The position numbers and the translations under genes were made by a program. The notes below the pieces were generated by a model. That model had not been told where the DNA came from. It made no database searches and saw only the letters and a list, made by a program, of their open reading frames with translations. From Candida dubliniensis CD36 (taxonomy: Eukaryota; Ascomycota; Pichiomycetes; Serinales; Debaryomycetaceae), in the NCBI RefSeq assembly GCF_000026945.1, contig NC_012862.1, positions 984,501-1,048,500 on the forward strand: a stretch of DNA of 64,000 nt, in the 5' to 3' direction. Of the stretch, positions 55,606 to 64,000 are shown one piece after another. Each line of letters begins with the position of its first letter. Within the stretch, counting starts at the first letter, position 1.

Positions 55606-56399
55606 TTATCTCAATGGCATGAATTTAGAAGAAGCATTACCAGCTCTACCGTGTCTAACTGGAGTATAGGTAATGGAGAATTCACCCAAGTAGTGACCAA
55701 CCATTTCTGGTTTGATTTCAACAGTGTTGAAAACTTTACCGTTGTAGACACCGACAACAGAACCAATCATTTCTGGAACAACAATCATGTTTCTCAAGTG
55801 AGTTTTGACAACAGCTGGTCTTTCATTTGGTTCAGTGGCAGCTCTGGCAGCTCTCAATTTTTTGATTAAACCCATTGGTTTGGAGTCTAAACCTCTGGAG
55901 AATCTTCTTCTGACTCTGGCACCACATAATTTGGTGAATTCTTCAGTTGGCATTTCAACCAAGTCTTTTAAATCAACACCTTTAAAGGAGAATTGTTTGA
56001 AGGTTCTCTTCTTTGGGGCAGCTATAACATAAAGGTTGTTAGTATATTGTATTATTTTCAAATTCATATTTGACTCTGAGCCAAAAAGCATAGTCTGTGA
56101 ATATATAGATCTCTTTGTAAATCACATAATTGATAATAACATCAGTACACCCATGACAATATTTTATGTAGAAAGAAAAGAAAACTAAATATTGACTATT
56201 GTCTTTGTCCGTAGTTGCTTTGTTTGATATGGTTAATTTATCTTGTTCAACAAGTAGTTGTAACTTCCATCAATAAACTATCATAAATCATATCTCTTCT
56301 AATACTTGTTGAGCTTTGTTCATTATCATTATCACACATATCCCATCTTGTCTCTTTGGCTTTATCTCAATCAATACGTTACATACTAGCGTCAACCAT
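55606..56399 (-). CDS. RPS15: 40S ribosomal protein S15 (uS19), two exons
   Basis: Spliced length 142 residues, exactly the yeast Rps15 length. Exon 1 is 13 nt (56387-56399, MVDA plus one base), exon 2 is 55606-56021. The 5' splice site GTATGT is 56386-56381, branch TACTAAC 56044-56038, 3' AG 56023-56022. The joined start reads [20 protein letters not shown]. The core [16 protein letters not shown] and the end [19 protein letters not shown] are the uS19 signatures at the head of the 40S subunit; Rps15 also matters for pre-40S export. S. cerevisiae RPS15 has no intron, so intron content differs. Divergent from RPP2B, with a shared Tbf1-type palindrome at 56598-56613. Confidence 0.95.
56022..56386 (-). 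other. RPS15 intron (365 nt)
   Basis: Consensus GTATGT, TACTAAC (15 nt before the acceptor) and TATAG acceptor. It interrupts codon 5 after its first base. No internal RNA gene was recognised. Confidence 0.92.
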
Positions 56400-56597
56400 G
56401 TTTGTTCCTGTTGTATATGATACTAAGATTCAAAACTAGAAAAAGTTGTTTTTTTCAAAAGTGTTTTTCTCAGTATTGGTAGAAACTCTCTCTCCCAGCT
56501 TACACCATACACTTCCACTATTTTTCGCAAAGAAATTTTTTTTTTTCCGCTGGGAGAAAAGTGCCCTATACAAAATACTGCACATTATATGTGGTGG

Positions 56598-56613
56598 TAG
56601 GGCTACAGCCCTA
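56598..56613. promoter_or_regulatory. Tbf1-type palindrome in the RPS15 / RPP2B divergent promoter
   Basis: TAGGGCTACAGCCCTA differs from the perfect palindrome at 6681-6696 by one central base. It sits about 200 bp from the RPS15 start and 240 bp from the RPP2B start. I saw no CACGTG beside it. Its repetition at both ribosomal promoters of the window supports function as the ribosomal-protein regulatory element. Confidence 0.75.
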
Positions 56614-56851
56614 ATATACTGCATATTGTTATAATATCACACAAACATCGTCGCACTGTTTTTGCTCCTTCCTAAGTAAGTTTGTTGCAAGATAATTTTT
56701 CATTTTGCTAGGAAACAGAAGAAGAAGAGAGAGAAAAAAAAAATACCTTACTAGGTTGTCTTGATATAATCTTTTCACAAATCAAAGGATAGTCTGCCGT
56801 TTGTTTGCTTAAAAGTGATTATTCTATTATAGATATTTTAAAAAAGAAACA

Positions 56852-57187
56852 ATGAAATACTTAGCTGCTTACTTGTTGTTAGTTCAAGGTGGTAACGCCA
56901 CTCCATCAGCTTCTGATATCAGCGCTGTCTTGGAAACTGTTGGTGTTGAAGCCGAAGAATCCAGATTACAAGCTTTATTGAAAGATTTGGAAGGTAAAGA
57001 TTTGCAAGAATTGATTGCTGAAGGTAACACCAAATTAGCTTCTGTCCCAACCGGTGGTGCTGCTGCTGGTGGTGCTTCCGGTTCTGCTGGTGCCGCTTCT
57101 GGTGCCGCTGCTGAAGCTGAAGAAGAAAAAGAAGAAGAAGCTAAAGAAGAATCTGATGATGATATGGGTTTCGGTTTATTCGATTAG
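56852..57187 (+). CDS. RPP2B: 60S acidic ribosomal protein P2-beta
   Basis: 111 residues. [15 protein letters not shown] is the P2-type start and the end [17 protein letters not shown] is the conserved P-stalk tail that recruits elongation factors and is bound by ribosome-inactivating enzymes. Between them are the P2 dimerisation helices and a Gly/Ala hinge (about 66-92). P2 pairs with P1 on P0 to form the lateral stalk. There is no intron. Divergent from RPS15 and convergent with the NKP1-like gene (130 bp); RPP2B/NKP1 are also convergent neighbours in S. cerevisiae. Confidence 0.95.
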   Translation: MKYLAAYLLLVQGGNATPSASDISAVLETVGVEAEESRLQALLKDLEGKDLQELIAEGNTKLASVPTGGAAAGGASGSAGAASGAAAEAEEEKEEEAKEESDDDMGFGLFD

Positions 57188-57317
57188 AGAAATCACTTGT
57201 CGCCTTTGCTGGTATGAGAGAAGTATATTTACATTATTTTGCATTATATTTATATATGTATTATAACTAATCTAATAAAAACAAAATAACTGAAAACGAC
57301 TGCATGCTAGAGTAGAT

Positions 57318-58355
57318 TTATGTAGTCCTGCCTGGGTTTTGATTTATTTCTTGTAGCTTTTCACGAAGATTGTCAGCAGTAAGATTTTTGGTATTGACCT
57401 TGTATGATATTTTCTCAACTAACATTCTAAAACGATTGAGTTCACTTTGTATGCTTGTTCGTGTATTATCTGGACCAGATAGAAGATTCGTTTCATGATC
57501 GTTGGGCGTGTTTACCTCTTCATCACTGTCGTATATTTGGTTCAGTTCAGGGTGTTGACTGTTGCTGACGGTTGAACGAACACCAACAATCTCCGATAAT
57601 GTTTGGTGCAACCCTGATAAATACTCCAACTTCCCAGACTTGTATTTCAATCGGTCACTTATATTTATGAGGTCAGTCCTTAGCTTATCGTATTTATCGA
57701 TCAACTCTTGATCTGGTTGTACGTTTGAAACATTCACTTCATTGGCAATTTCTTCGATAAACTCCTTTTTCATTTGCTCACTAGATATTGCTTCTTCCTG
57801 ATCATCTTGAACTATATTTGTATTGGCTTCATCAGTTTCGTTATTCTCTACCTGCTCATCGTGCACCGGATCATTATCATCATCATCCAAATCGTATTCA
57901 TCTTGAATATCAGTTGTATCTGTACTGGATACAAACAAATACTTCAGATTGGGGAGTTCTTTTATTTGTGCTGTTAGCTCAGCCAATTTTTTGTTTTGAT
58001 CTTGGTTCGTTAGGTTATCAAAATCAGGCAATGTGATGGGTTCAATAAACGAATTGATTTTGAGCAATTGCAGGTTAACTATCTTTAGCTTCTGTTTTTC
58101 CAACTTCAAAATCTGCAGTACTATCTGATTATTGATTTGTGATGGGAACAATTCATTGTTGCATTCTTTAATCTCGTTATTTAGTAGATTCAAAATTGTT
58201 TGTAACTCAGATTCGGTAATTTCTTCCTGTTCAGATAGAATGCTTCTGATTTGAGAATTAATTTTATACAGTTCATTTAGTATGTTAACTTGATCCTGAA
58301 TGAAATTCTTTGTATATGTGTAAGAATGGTTCATTTTCGAGAGTGTAATCAACAT
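57318..58355 (-). CDS. NKP1: Nkp1/Fta4-like kinetochore (Ctf19/CCAN complex) subunit
   Basis: 345 residues from the ATG at 58355, or 338 from the better-context ATG at 58334 (AAAATG). The N-terminus, NFIQDQVNILNELYKI, followed by a helix ending ELFPSQINNQIVLQILKLEK, resembles the start of the fungal Fta4/Nkp1 family (F-I-x-x-Q-V-x-I-L). Much of the protein is predicted coiled coil, broken by an acidic region at about 150-190 (DEYDLDDDDNDPVHDEQ). S. cerevisiae Nkp1 is a non-essential CCAN member and is shorter (238). Synteny is the strongest support: RPP2B and NKP1 are convergent neighbours in S. cerevisiae (YDR382W/YDR383C), as here. Sequence similarity alone would not convince me. Confidence 0.65.
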   Translation of the reverse strand: MLITLSKMNHSYTYTKNFIQDQVNILNELYKINSQIRSILSEQEEITESELQTILNLLNNEIKECNNELFPSQINNQIVLQILKLEKQKLKIVNLQLLKINSFIEPITLPDFDNLTNQDQNKKLAELTAQIKELPNLKYLFVSSTDTTDIQDEYDLDDDDNDPVHDEQVENNETDEANTNIVQDDQEEAISSEQMKKEFIEEIANEVNVSNVQPDQELIDKYDKLRTDLINISDRLKYKSGKLEYLSGLHQTLSEIVGVRSTVSNSQHPELNQIYDSDEEVNTPNDHETNLLSGPDNTRTSIQSELNRFRMLVEKISYKVNTKNLTADNLREKLQEINQNPGRTT

Positions 58356-58577
58356 GAACAATTATGGGGAAATGAATTGATTGTTTTGATTTTTCGGTCC
58401 GTGTTTATGTGTGGTGCATTGCCATACATTTTTTTCTTTTAGCGCTAGATGATCAAGGTCGTGTACATCCCCCAATGAACAGCACAAAAAAAAACAATAA
58501 TAACCAAACACATTGGGTTGATGTTTAACTAATATATAAAATAGATATTTCTATCAACTCATTCTCAATTTTAATTA

Positions 58578-59681
58578 ATGTTTGGTGGGAATTCAAGCGC
58601 CTTTGGGACTACTGGGCTCGGAAACAAGGCATCTAGCGGAAATGCATTTGCCAACCAATCTAATCCATTCGCAACAAGTTCAACAAACTCAGGGTTTGGT
58701 GGGTTTGGAGCCTTCAAGAAGTCCGAAACCAATACCAATGCATCATCTCAGCAATCTGGATTTGGAGGCTTTGGTACCAAGAGTAATACACCATCTCAAC
58801 TGAGTGCATTTGGTAGTACAGGATTTGGTAACACAACCAATACATCAAGTGCCTTTGGGAACTCAGGTTTTGGAAATGCAGGATTGGCCAAATCGACCCC
58901 AGCATCTAATAGTGGTTTTGGTTCTAGCGGGTTTGGAAGTAAGGGTAACTCAGCAGGTTCAACGTTTGGACTGTCCGGATTTGGAACATCTGAATTTCTG
59001 CAGACAAATACCAGCAACAGCAACAGTCTGCCATTTGGACAAATGGGAAACACAACTAAACCGTCCCCATTTGGAACAACAACCTCACAACCTTCTCCGT
59101 TTGGATCCACCACAACTCAACCATCTAATAACAAACCTTCACCATTTGGTCAAACAAGCTCATCACCTTCACCTTTTGGTTCAAGCGCAACCGCAACAAC
59201 AACTGCAACAAACACTTTATCTGCATTTGGATCATCTAGCAATAATAACTCAAACCCATTTGGTGGCCAATCATCAACAAGTTCACCATTCGGTCAATCA
59301 CAGACATCAGCTTCTATATTTGGTGCTAACAATCAAACACAATCTGCCTTTGGAACGGCTTCTACTCAAAATGCAAATCTGGGATTTGGGTCAGGCAACT
59401 CAACATCGAGCACTATTGCAAACACTAATCAGAATTCATCAACTACTAACACTGCCAATCCATTTGGCTCAACATCTGAGACTACTCCTACTTTCTCATT
59501 CATATCAGCTCAACCCAAACCGCAACCGGAAATTACTGGTAACATTGATATTGACATCAAAGATAGCACACCAGATAATGATGATTCCTTGCCTGCTCTG
59601 ATACTACAGGCATTCAATGCTGATATGTTTACGTTGGGGCAAATACCGGATGGACCACCACCACCGGAATTATGTAGATAA
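58578..59681 (+). CDS. NUP42: Nup42-like FG nucleoporin
   Basis: 367 residues. Almost the entire protein is FG repeats of the SAFG, SPFG and SGFG types in Ser/Thr/Asn-rich spacers. The last 30 residues (LQAFNADMFTLGQIPDGPPP, then ELCR) match the C-terminal Gle1-binding segment of yeast Nup42, which ends in a similar F-x-L-G-x-V/I-P-D-x-PPPP motif. Nup42 sits on the cytoplasmic face of the pore and stimulates Gle1/Dbp5 mRNA release, so the window holds two mRNA-export genes (with YRA1). Six CTG codons occur; in the reassigned code they are Ser, and five of them fall at repeat positions where Ser is expected. Divergent from the NKP1-like gene, 222 bp apart. Confidence 0.88.
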   Translation: MFGGNSSAFGTTGLGNKASSGNAFANQSNPFATSSTNSGFGGFGAFKKSETNTNASSQQSGFGGFGTKSNTPSQLSAFGSTGFGNTTNTSSAFGNSGFGNAGLAKSTPASNSGFGSSGFGSKGNSAGSTFGLSGFGTSEFLQTNTSNSNSLPFGQMGNTTKPSPFGTTTSQPSPFGSTTTQPSNNKPSPFGQTSSSPSPFGSSATATTTATNTLSAFGSSSNNNSNPFGGQSSTSSPFGQSQTSASIFGANNQTQSAFGTASTQNANLGFGSGNSTSSTIANTNQNSSTTNTANPFGSTSETTPTFSFISAQPKPQPEITGNIDIDIKDSTPDNDDSLPALILQAFNADMFTLGQIPDGPPPPELCR

Positions 59682-59828
59682 TTGTATAATAGAACTAGTA
59701 TTAATGAATAATTCACGAATTACATATTTATGGATTGCAAACCGTGTTAATGAGAAGTTAAACACGAAAAAAAAAAATATAACCTCTAAAATAATCTCCA
59801 CTCCTTATCATCATCATCATCGTTTTCA

Positions 59829-60707
59829 ATGATCTGTATAGAATGTGGTTATCCCAATATTGACTGTTTATACTCCAAGTATAAAAGTGATTATATCAAA
59901 TTAAGTGTGTGTCCAGAATGTAATAAAATCGCCGATAAGTATATTGAATATGATTCGGTGATTCTATTTTTGGACATTTTATTACTTAAAAGACAAGCAT
60001 ATAAGCATTTAGCATATAATTTAACTGAAATGGAAATGATTTCCTCAATTCATTCTAATATCAATAGTAATTTCAAATTTTTGCAAACTTATGGAAAACT
60101 TATGAAATTGATATTTATGATTTTATCATTTGAAGTTTATTTAACTTGGGCTAATGAAGAGAAATTATTGATTCATTCACAATTAATTAATTTAATTTTT
60201 AGTCAATCAGTTATATATCAATATTTATTTTTCATTATTAAGTCAAGTTTAGAGAATTTAATATTAAATTTATCACTACAATTGATTTTAAGATTTGGAT
60301 ATAAATGGGGACAAAGTACACCGAAAATAAATGGCAATGTCAGTGATGAAGAGTTTTTTGGATATAAAACTTCTGTATTATTGGTGACTACTATGGTATC
60401 AGGATCAATCAGATTATTTCCTATATTAATGTTTATTTGGCCATACGATAATATATCTATCACTAAACCACTAATAAATTTGATTGCCTTTATAAATATT
60501 GTAGAGGCACTACGAGTTGTCACAAGTTTGGGATATATAAAATTAATACTAAGTTTGGCGTTCAGCATAGTTATCAAAAATATAGTGTCAAAACTGTTAC
60601 TAGTACTAATCGTCAACCTATTTTTGGATTTTAACTTTACAGAAGTTAATCACAACGAAATGTATCAATTATATTCACAGTTTCAAACCTATATACATTG
60701 GATTTAA
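59829..60707 (+). CDS. ARV1: ARV1 sterol/GPI-homeostasis ER membrane protein
   Basis: 292 residues. The N-terminal Arv1 homology domain is a zinc-ribbon-like CIECG ... CPECNK pair (about residues 3-33) followed by DKYIEYDSVILFLDILLLKR, diagnostic of ARV1. Three to four hydrophobic segments follow. Arv1 acts in ER sterol and sphingolipid distribution and in GPI-anchor intermediate flipping. It follows NUP42 by 147 bp in tandem. Its stop codon (60705-60707) overlaps the stop codon of the opposing CSC1 gene. The ARV1/CSC1 convergent pair is also present in S. cerevisiae (YLR242C/YLR241W). Confidence 0.93.
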   Translation: MICIECGYPNIDCLYSKYKSDYIKLSVCPECNKIADKYIEYDSVILFLDILLLKRQAYKHLAYNLTEMEMISSIHSNINSNFKFLQTYGKLMKLIFMILSFEVYLTWANEEKLLIHSQLINLIFSQSVIYQYLFFIIKSSLENLILNLSLQLILRFGYKWGQSTPKINGNVSDEEFFGYKTSVLLVTTMVSGSIRLFPILMFIWPYDNISITKPLINLIAFINIVEALRVVTSLGYIKLILSLAFSIVIKNIVSKLLLVLIVNLFLDFNFTEVNHNEMYQLYSQFQTYIHWI

Positions 60708-63274
60708 TAGTCCCATTCAGAACTGAAGTTTTGAGGAGGTTTCCGCACGGTGGTACCATCTCGATTAACTATCAATACATCTTCACCATCCAACGCAATC
60801 ATTGGCCCGTCTAGATCATTAACCAAATTAGTATATTCGTATTTAGTGTTCAATTCCCTTCTTTCATCAAGAGTTTTATTATAATTGTTTTCAATAATCT
60901 GTTCCAAATCTGTAGGGTTGATATTGTCATTATTTTCAATGGCTCTTAAGGCTATAAATGTCGATAACGGAATATATTGTTTATGGAAACTCCACCAAAA
61001 GTATAGTGTCAAAAACGGCAATGGAGCTAAGAAACTAGCACACGTTATTGCATCTTGTAATGCTAATGTGCCAACCATGGTGATTTGAAAAAGAAATAAC
61101 CCCAATATAATTCTTCGAAAAATAATTGGCCATACTTTGCCCGTTGAATGCGGAGGATGAACACAGGCATAAAGCAATTGGTATTTGCTCACAAAATAAC
61201 CGATAATAAAATATAGTAACCCTGCAGTTAATATTTTTGAAGACATCACAGAATATACCAACGTAATAATAAATATCAATATTGGTTGTGGTAATTGTAG
61301 GCCAAAATTGAAAACCGGTGGCTTGTACAAATTCAAATAATCTCTTGGGGTTTTGCACCTAAATAATGAATTCACTAAAAACCGAAGTAGGTTCCCTACC
61401 AATAATAATTTAAATGGAAATATACCCAAACCTTGTAATATTATCAAATCAACATAGAACATTGATAAATCTCTAAGTGATCTTGCCAAATCAAATGCAA
61501 TTTTTGTTGTATCAACAAAAGATGCCGTACCAAAAGTTGTGAAAACCAAAAACAAATTCACGAATATATAGAAAAAATTCTTGGATACTGATGACAACTC
61601 TTCATCACTATGAGATAAATAACCTTGCTTTTCGGAAATCCATACGTAAAAAAATGGAATGACAAGATTTAAAATTGTAAATAAATAAGTTGGTAATAAT
61701 CCAGTAATCAAGGTTTCGGCCCATTTATGTGCCTTAATGGCTTTCCCCAACGATGGCCAAATTTTGGAAATACTCTTTGTGTTTAAAAAGCTGGCCATAA
61801 ATCTGACGGGATAAACCAATAACAAACTCATTATCCCAATGAATATCGTGACAGTAAGAATCCTTGTATTTCTGTCTTGTCTAGTTAATGACAAATTATC
61901 CCATCGGATGTCATGAGGAGCTGGTGCCAAGCTGGTGATAAGATGATTAACTTTGGGGTCCAAAACTGCTTGTGCCAACATTTGTGCTTCAGCCACAGTC
62001 TTCATCGTGAGAAATGCAGTCGAAGTGGCCGGGTATTCTCTGGTTCTGGCCCTTGTTATCTCTTTATCTATAACCTCCAATTTATCAGTATAATAGTTTA
62101 TTGAATCGACTTTAGGTCCAAATAATCCAAACCAACCTTTCCGAAGACTTGGTCTTGTTCTCAGTTCATCATTCAATAAGCGATTCAAAGTGTCAGACGA
62201 ATCTCCCTCAACAGACTCTGATTCTTGACCTATTATTGAAACTTGTGTGAGGCTCGATCTTTGAGATGCCCAATCTTCTGGTGACTCTTCTTCACCATCA
62301 TCAGTATATCTATTAGAAAAACGATACAGTTCTCCAACTTGTGGATGCAACGACACCAAATCACTTTTATTAGTTATACCATTTTTCTCAAAATATTCAA
62401 CCCAGCTTTCCTCTAGTTTCCGTATTATTTTTCTCCTTCTTTTAAATAGTTTATTTAGATTTTGCCATTCCTTGACAATCAACACAGAATCCACTTCACC
62501 AATATTCAAACGGTCAATGTGTCTTGCGAGTGCTACTTCATCTCGCAATGATCCTGGTATCCCCGATATTTTTACCGTTCTATCAGTAACAGAATTTTGA
62601 GATCCAAGATACTTTTGACGCATGCTAATAATCCTATTGGTCTGTTTAAATAGAAAGTAAACAGTAACAAATGTAAATACATATGTGAAAATAGTGTATA
62701 GCCAAAGAAACTGTTGATATTGTTCTCCATCACGGTTTTTACTTGTAATCAGAATTCCAGCCAATACTATACGCTTAATTATTTTGGTTTCATCGTCATC
62801 ATCAGGATAATCTTGGTCTACTCTTCCTGTAAACTTGTATCTGATAGGAGATATGATAACAATGGCAAACACTAAACAAATGCTTATTATTCGAATGCAC
62901 ATTTTAAAAAATTCCAAGAACACAACTGCATCTAATCCGGCATGTTCTAAAATTTCTTGCTCAGTAATCTTGTATACGGTAGGTATCCAACCAAATAATG
63001 AATTCGAAGGTAATTTAGGCAAATTTCTTCTTGAAGTCGAATGTAGACTAAAATTCAAATGATTAAAGTTTGCCACATATATTTTGGGATATTTTAACCG
63101 TAAGATGGAAAATAGTAATAGGGCAATGAGTCCTAATGTAGATGCAATTATTACTTGATATCGAGCTACACGAGTAGAATGTGGTCGATATATCACATCG
63201 TCATGAGGGGATGTAGCATTGTCATCATTTTGTTGTAGTATGATTTGCAAGTTATTTATTATGTTGTCTATCAT
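60704..63274 (-). CDS. CSC1: Csc1-like OSCA/TMEM63 (DUF221) stress-gated cation channel
   Basis: 856 residues from the first ATG (63274); the frame runs upstream to a TTG without ATG. Architecture of the DUF221/RSN1_7TM family: N-terminal TM (about 50-70), two further TMs (about 125-215), a large cytosolic domain (about 230-470; VTDRTVKISGIPGSLRDEV, then acidic Ser/Glu-rich linker), then TMs from about 475 to 780 including PTYLFTILNLVIPFFYVWIS and NFFYIFVNLFLVFTTFGTAS. The C-terminal tail is cytosolic. Yeast Csc1 is an osmotically gated Ca2+-permeable channel of 782 residues. Its convergent position with ARV1 supports orthology to CSC1 rather than RSN1, PHM7 or SPO75. Confidence 0.85.
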   Translation of the reverse strand: MIDNIINNLQIILQQNDDNATSPHDDVIYRPHSTRVARYQVIIASTLGLIALLLFSILRLKYPKIYVANFNHLNFSLHSTSRRNLPKLPSNSLFGWIPTVYKITEQEILEHAGLDAVVFLEFFKMCIRIISICLVFAIVIISPIRYKFTGRVDQDYPDDDDETKIIKRIVLAGILITSKNRDGEQYQQFLWLYTIFTYVFTFVTVYFLFKQTNRIISMRQKYLGSQNSVTDRTVKISGIPGSLRDEVALARHIDRLNIGEVDSVLIVKEWQNLNKLFKRRRKIIRKLEESWVEYFEKNGITNKSDLVSLHPQVGELYRFSNRYTDDGEEESPEDWASQRSSLTQVSIIGQESESVEGDSSDTLNRLLNDELRTRPSLRKGWFGLFGPKVDSINYYTDKLEVIDKEITRARTREYPATSTAFLTMKTVAEAQMLAQAVLDPKVNHLITSLAPAPHDIRWDNLSLTRQDRNTRILTVTIFIGIMSLLLVYPVRFMASFLNTKSISKIWPSLGKAIKAHKWAETLITGLLPTYLFTILNLVIPFFYVWISEKQGYLSHSDEELSSVSKNFFYIFVNLFLVFTTFGTASFVDTTKIAFDLARSLRDLSMFYVDLIILQGLGIFPFKLLLVGNLLRFLVNSLFRCKTPRDYLNLYKPPVFNFGLQLPQPILIFIITLVYSVMSSKILTAGLLYFIIGYFVSKYQLLYACVHPPHSTGKVWPIIFRRIILGLFLFQITMVGTLALQDAITCASFLAPLPFLTLYFWWSFHKQYIPLSTFIALRAIENNDNINPTDLEQIIENNYNKTLDERRELNTKYEYTNLVNDLDGPMIALDGEDVLIVNRDGTTVRKPPQNFSSEWDY

Positions 63275-63847
63275 AAGTAATGCAATTAGTTGATGTATTG
63301 GGGTTGTTGTCTCCAATCAGTTAATAATCTTGTGATAGTAAAAAAGTGGGAGTAAGGTGAAACAAAAACAGAAAAATATAAATCTTATCGTGTGCCTCTT
63401 GACATGTACACTACTCAACTTAACATACCGTCAAAAAAATTTTAGACAATATTTTATTTTGTTGTGGTTGCAATCATGTAAGGAGTCGCCCACCACTTCA
63501 TAATAATATCTATGCCGTTAAGCAAATTACTCTTTCTACATGGAGGTGCTTTGGTTTGTGATGTAAACTTTTCTTGTGTGGTATTTTTTCTTAACACGAT
63601 CTATAATAAACAATAAAATAAGATCAGAATTGAGTAATTAATGTATGAAAATCTATATATAGAAAGTTAGTTTATTCTATTTGATTAATAAACAGCTCTG
63701 AATGTTGGGTTTATATATAAATCTCAGTATCATAATCACAGCATACGTCTTCTTGTCAGTATTAAACCGCCCCAATTATTGGAATCTTCTGATTCAATCA
63801 TAGCAGACACAAAATGAAATGATAAACTAAACCAAACTGTAGAAAAT
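63275..63847. other. CSC1 promoter region and downstream of edge gene
   Basis: About 570 bases. AT-rich, with TATATA near 63653-63659 and 63711-63718 and no reading frame of note. The left 250 bases should be the CSC1 promoter; the right part is the 3' flank of the edge gene. Confidence 0.5.
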
Positions 63848-64000
63848 TTAGTCCGTACTTGTAGCTTGTTCAGCACCATAACTGGAATCATGCTCGTTGG
63901 TCATATCTTCATCAGTAGGGCTACTACTATTATCATCATTTTTAAGGTTTTGAGATCGAAGAATTCTAATTAAACTGTCCAATTTTTTATTCATTGAGTT
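63848..64000 (-). CDS. C-terminal end of an unidentified protein (truncated by window edge)
   Basis: The minus strand is open from the right edge to a TAA at 63848-63850, giving 50 residues. They begin NSMNKKLDSLIRILRSQNLK, a possible coiled-coil segment, and end in an acidic/Ser-rich tail (DDNSSSPTDEDMTNEHDSS and on). The amphipathic start and hydrophilic tail look like the end of a real protein, but I cannot name it. The rest lies beyond the window. Confidence 0.55.
   Translation of the reverse strand, partial: NSMNKKLDSLIRILRSQNLKNDDNSSSPTDEDMTNEHDSSYGAEQATSTD

Noticed and set aside
58804..59601. 265-codon alternative frame within NUP42
   Set aside because: His/Leu/Gln-rich shadow caused by the repetitive FG coding sequence; the FG frame has the conserved C-terminal Gle1-binding end.

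Overview
This is a eukaryotic, AT-rich budding-yeast window from the CUG-Ser clade, most likely Candida albicans or its sibling C. dubliniensis; I cannot separate the two by eye. Gene content (ADE2, TEC1, NTO1, CMK1, MAK21, STP3, ZCF31-like, ARG11/ORT1, RPS15, RPP2B) matches the ADE2-TEC1 region I remember from C. albicans chromosome 3. The window itself supports the reassigned code: several in-frame CTG codons in the NUP42-like FG repeats stand where neighbouring repeats carry serine. Genes are mostly intronless, introns use GTATGT / (T or G)ACTAAC / AG, and the spacers are full of homopolymer A/T tracts. I see no tRNA, rRNA, CRISPR array or intact transposon.

Layout. 0-9.2 kb: RAX1, then a divergent pair of RPL19 (start codon split by an intron) and a YBL028C-type nucleolar protein, then ADE2. 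9.2-21.9 kb: the hyphal/biofilm regulator TEC1 lies between a 4.5-kb downstream spacer and a 6-kb upstream spacer. 21.9-29.4 kb: NTO1 (NuA3 histone acetylation), CMK1 (CaM-kinase-like) and MAK21 (60S biogenesis). 29.5-34.0 kb: a DUR3-family urea/polyamine permease and the amino-acid-responsive zinc-finger factor STP3, followed by 3.5 kb of spacer. 37.5-45.5 kb: YRA1 with a 941-nt intron, an Afi1/Anr2-type DENN protein, a small one-TM protein and a PMP47/Ant1-like peroxisomal carrier. 49.0-55.1 kb: a Zn(II)2Cys6 factor (ZCF31-like), AIM6 and the mitochondrial ornithine carrier ARG11/ORT1. 55.6-63.3 kb: a compact block of RPS15 (intron), RPP2B, NKP1/Fta4-like kinetochore subunit, NUP42, ARV1 and CSC1, with ARV1 and CSC1 overlapping at their stop codons. 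The right edge cuts an unidentified minus-strand gene.

How it works together. Two divergent ribosomal-protein promoters carry the same perfect or near-perfect palindrome (TAGGGCTATAGCCCTA type), the Tbf1-type motif of Candida ribosomal-protein genes. Gene order holds ancestral synteny: ADE2, an AFI1-like gene and ORT1 are neighbours on S. cerevisiae chromosome XV, and YRA1, RPP2B and NKP1 are neighbours on chromosome IV; those two yeast segments are whole-genome-duplication sisters, and here their genes are interleaved in one unduplicated locus. I found no clearly novel system. The best leads are the conserved autoregulatory-type YRA1 intron, the 2-nt RPL19 first exon, the long TEC1 upstream region, two or three candidate gene relics in spacers, and a G-run/C-run element upstream of STP3.
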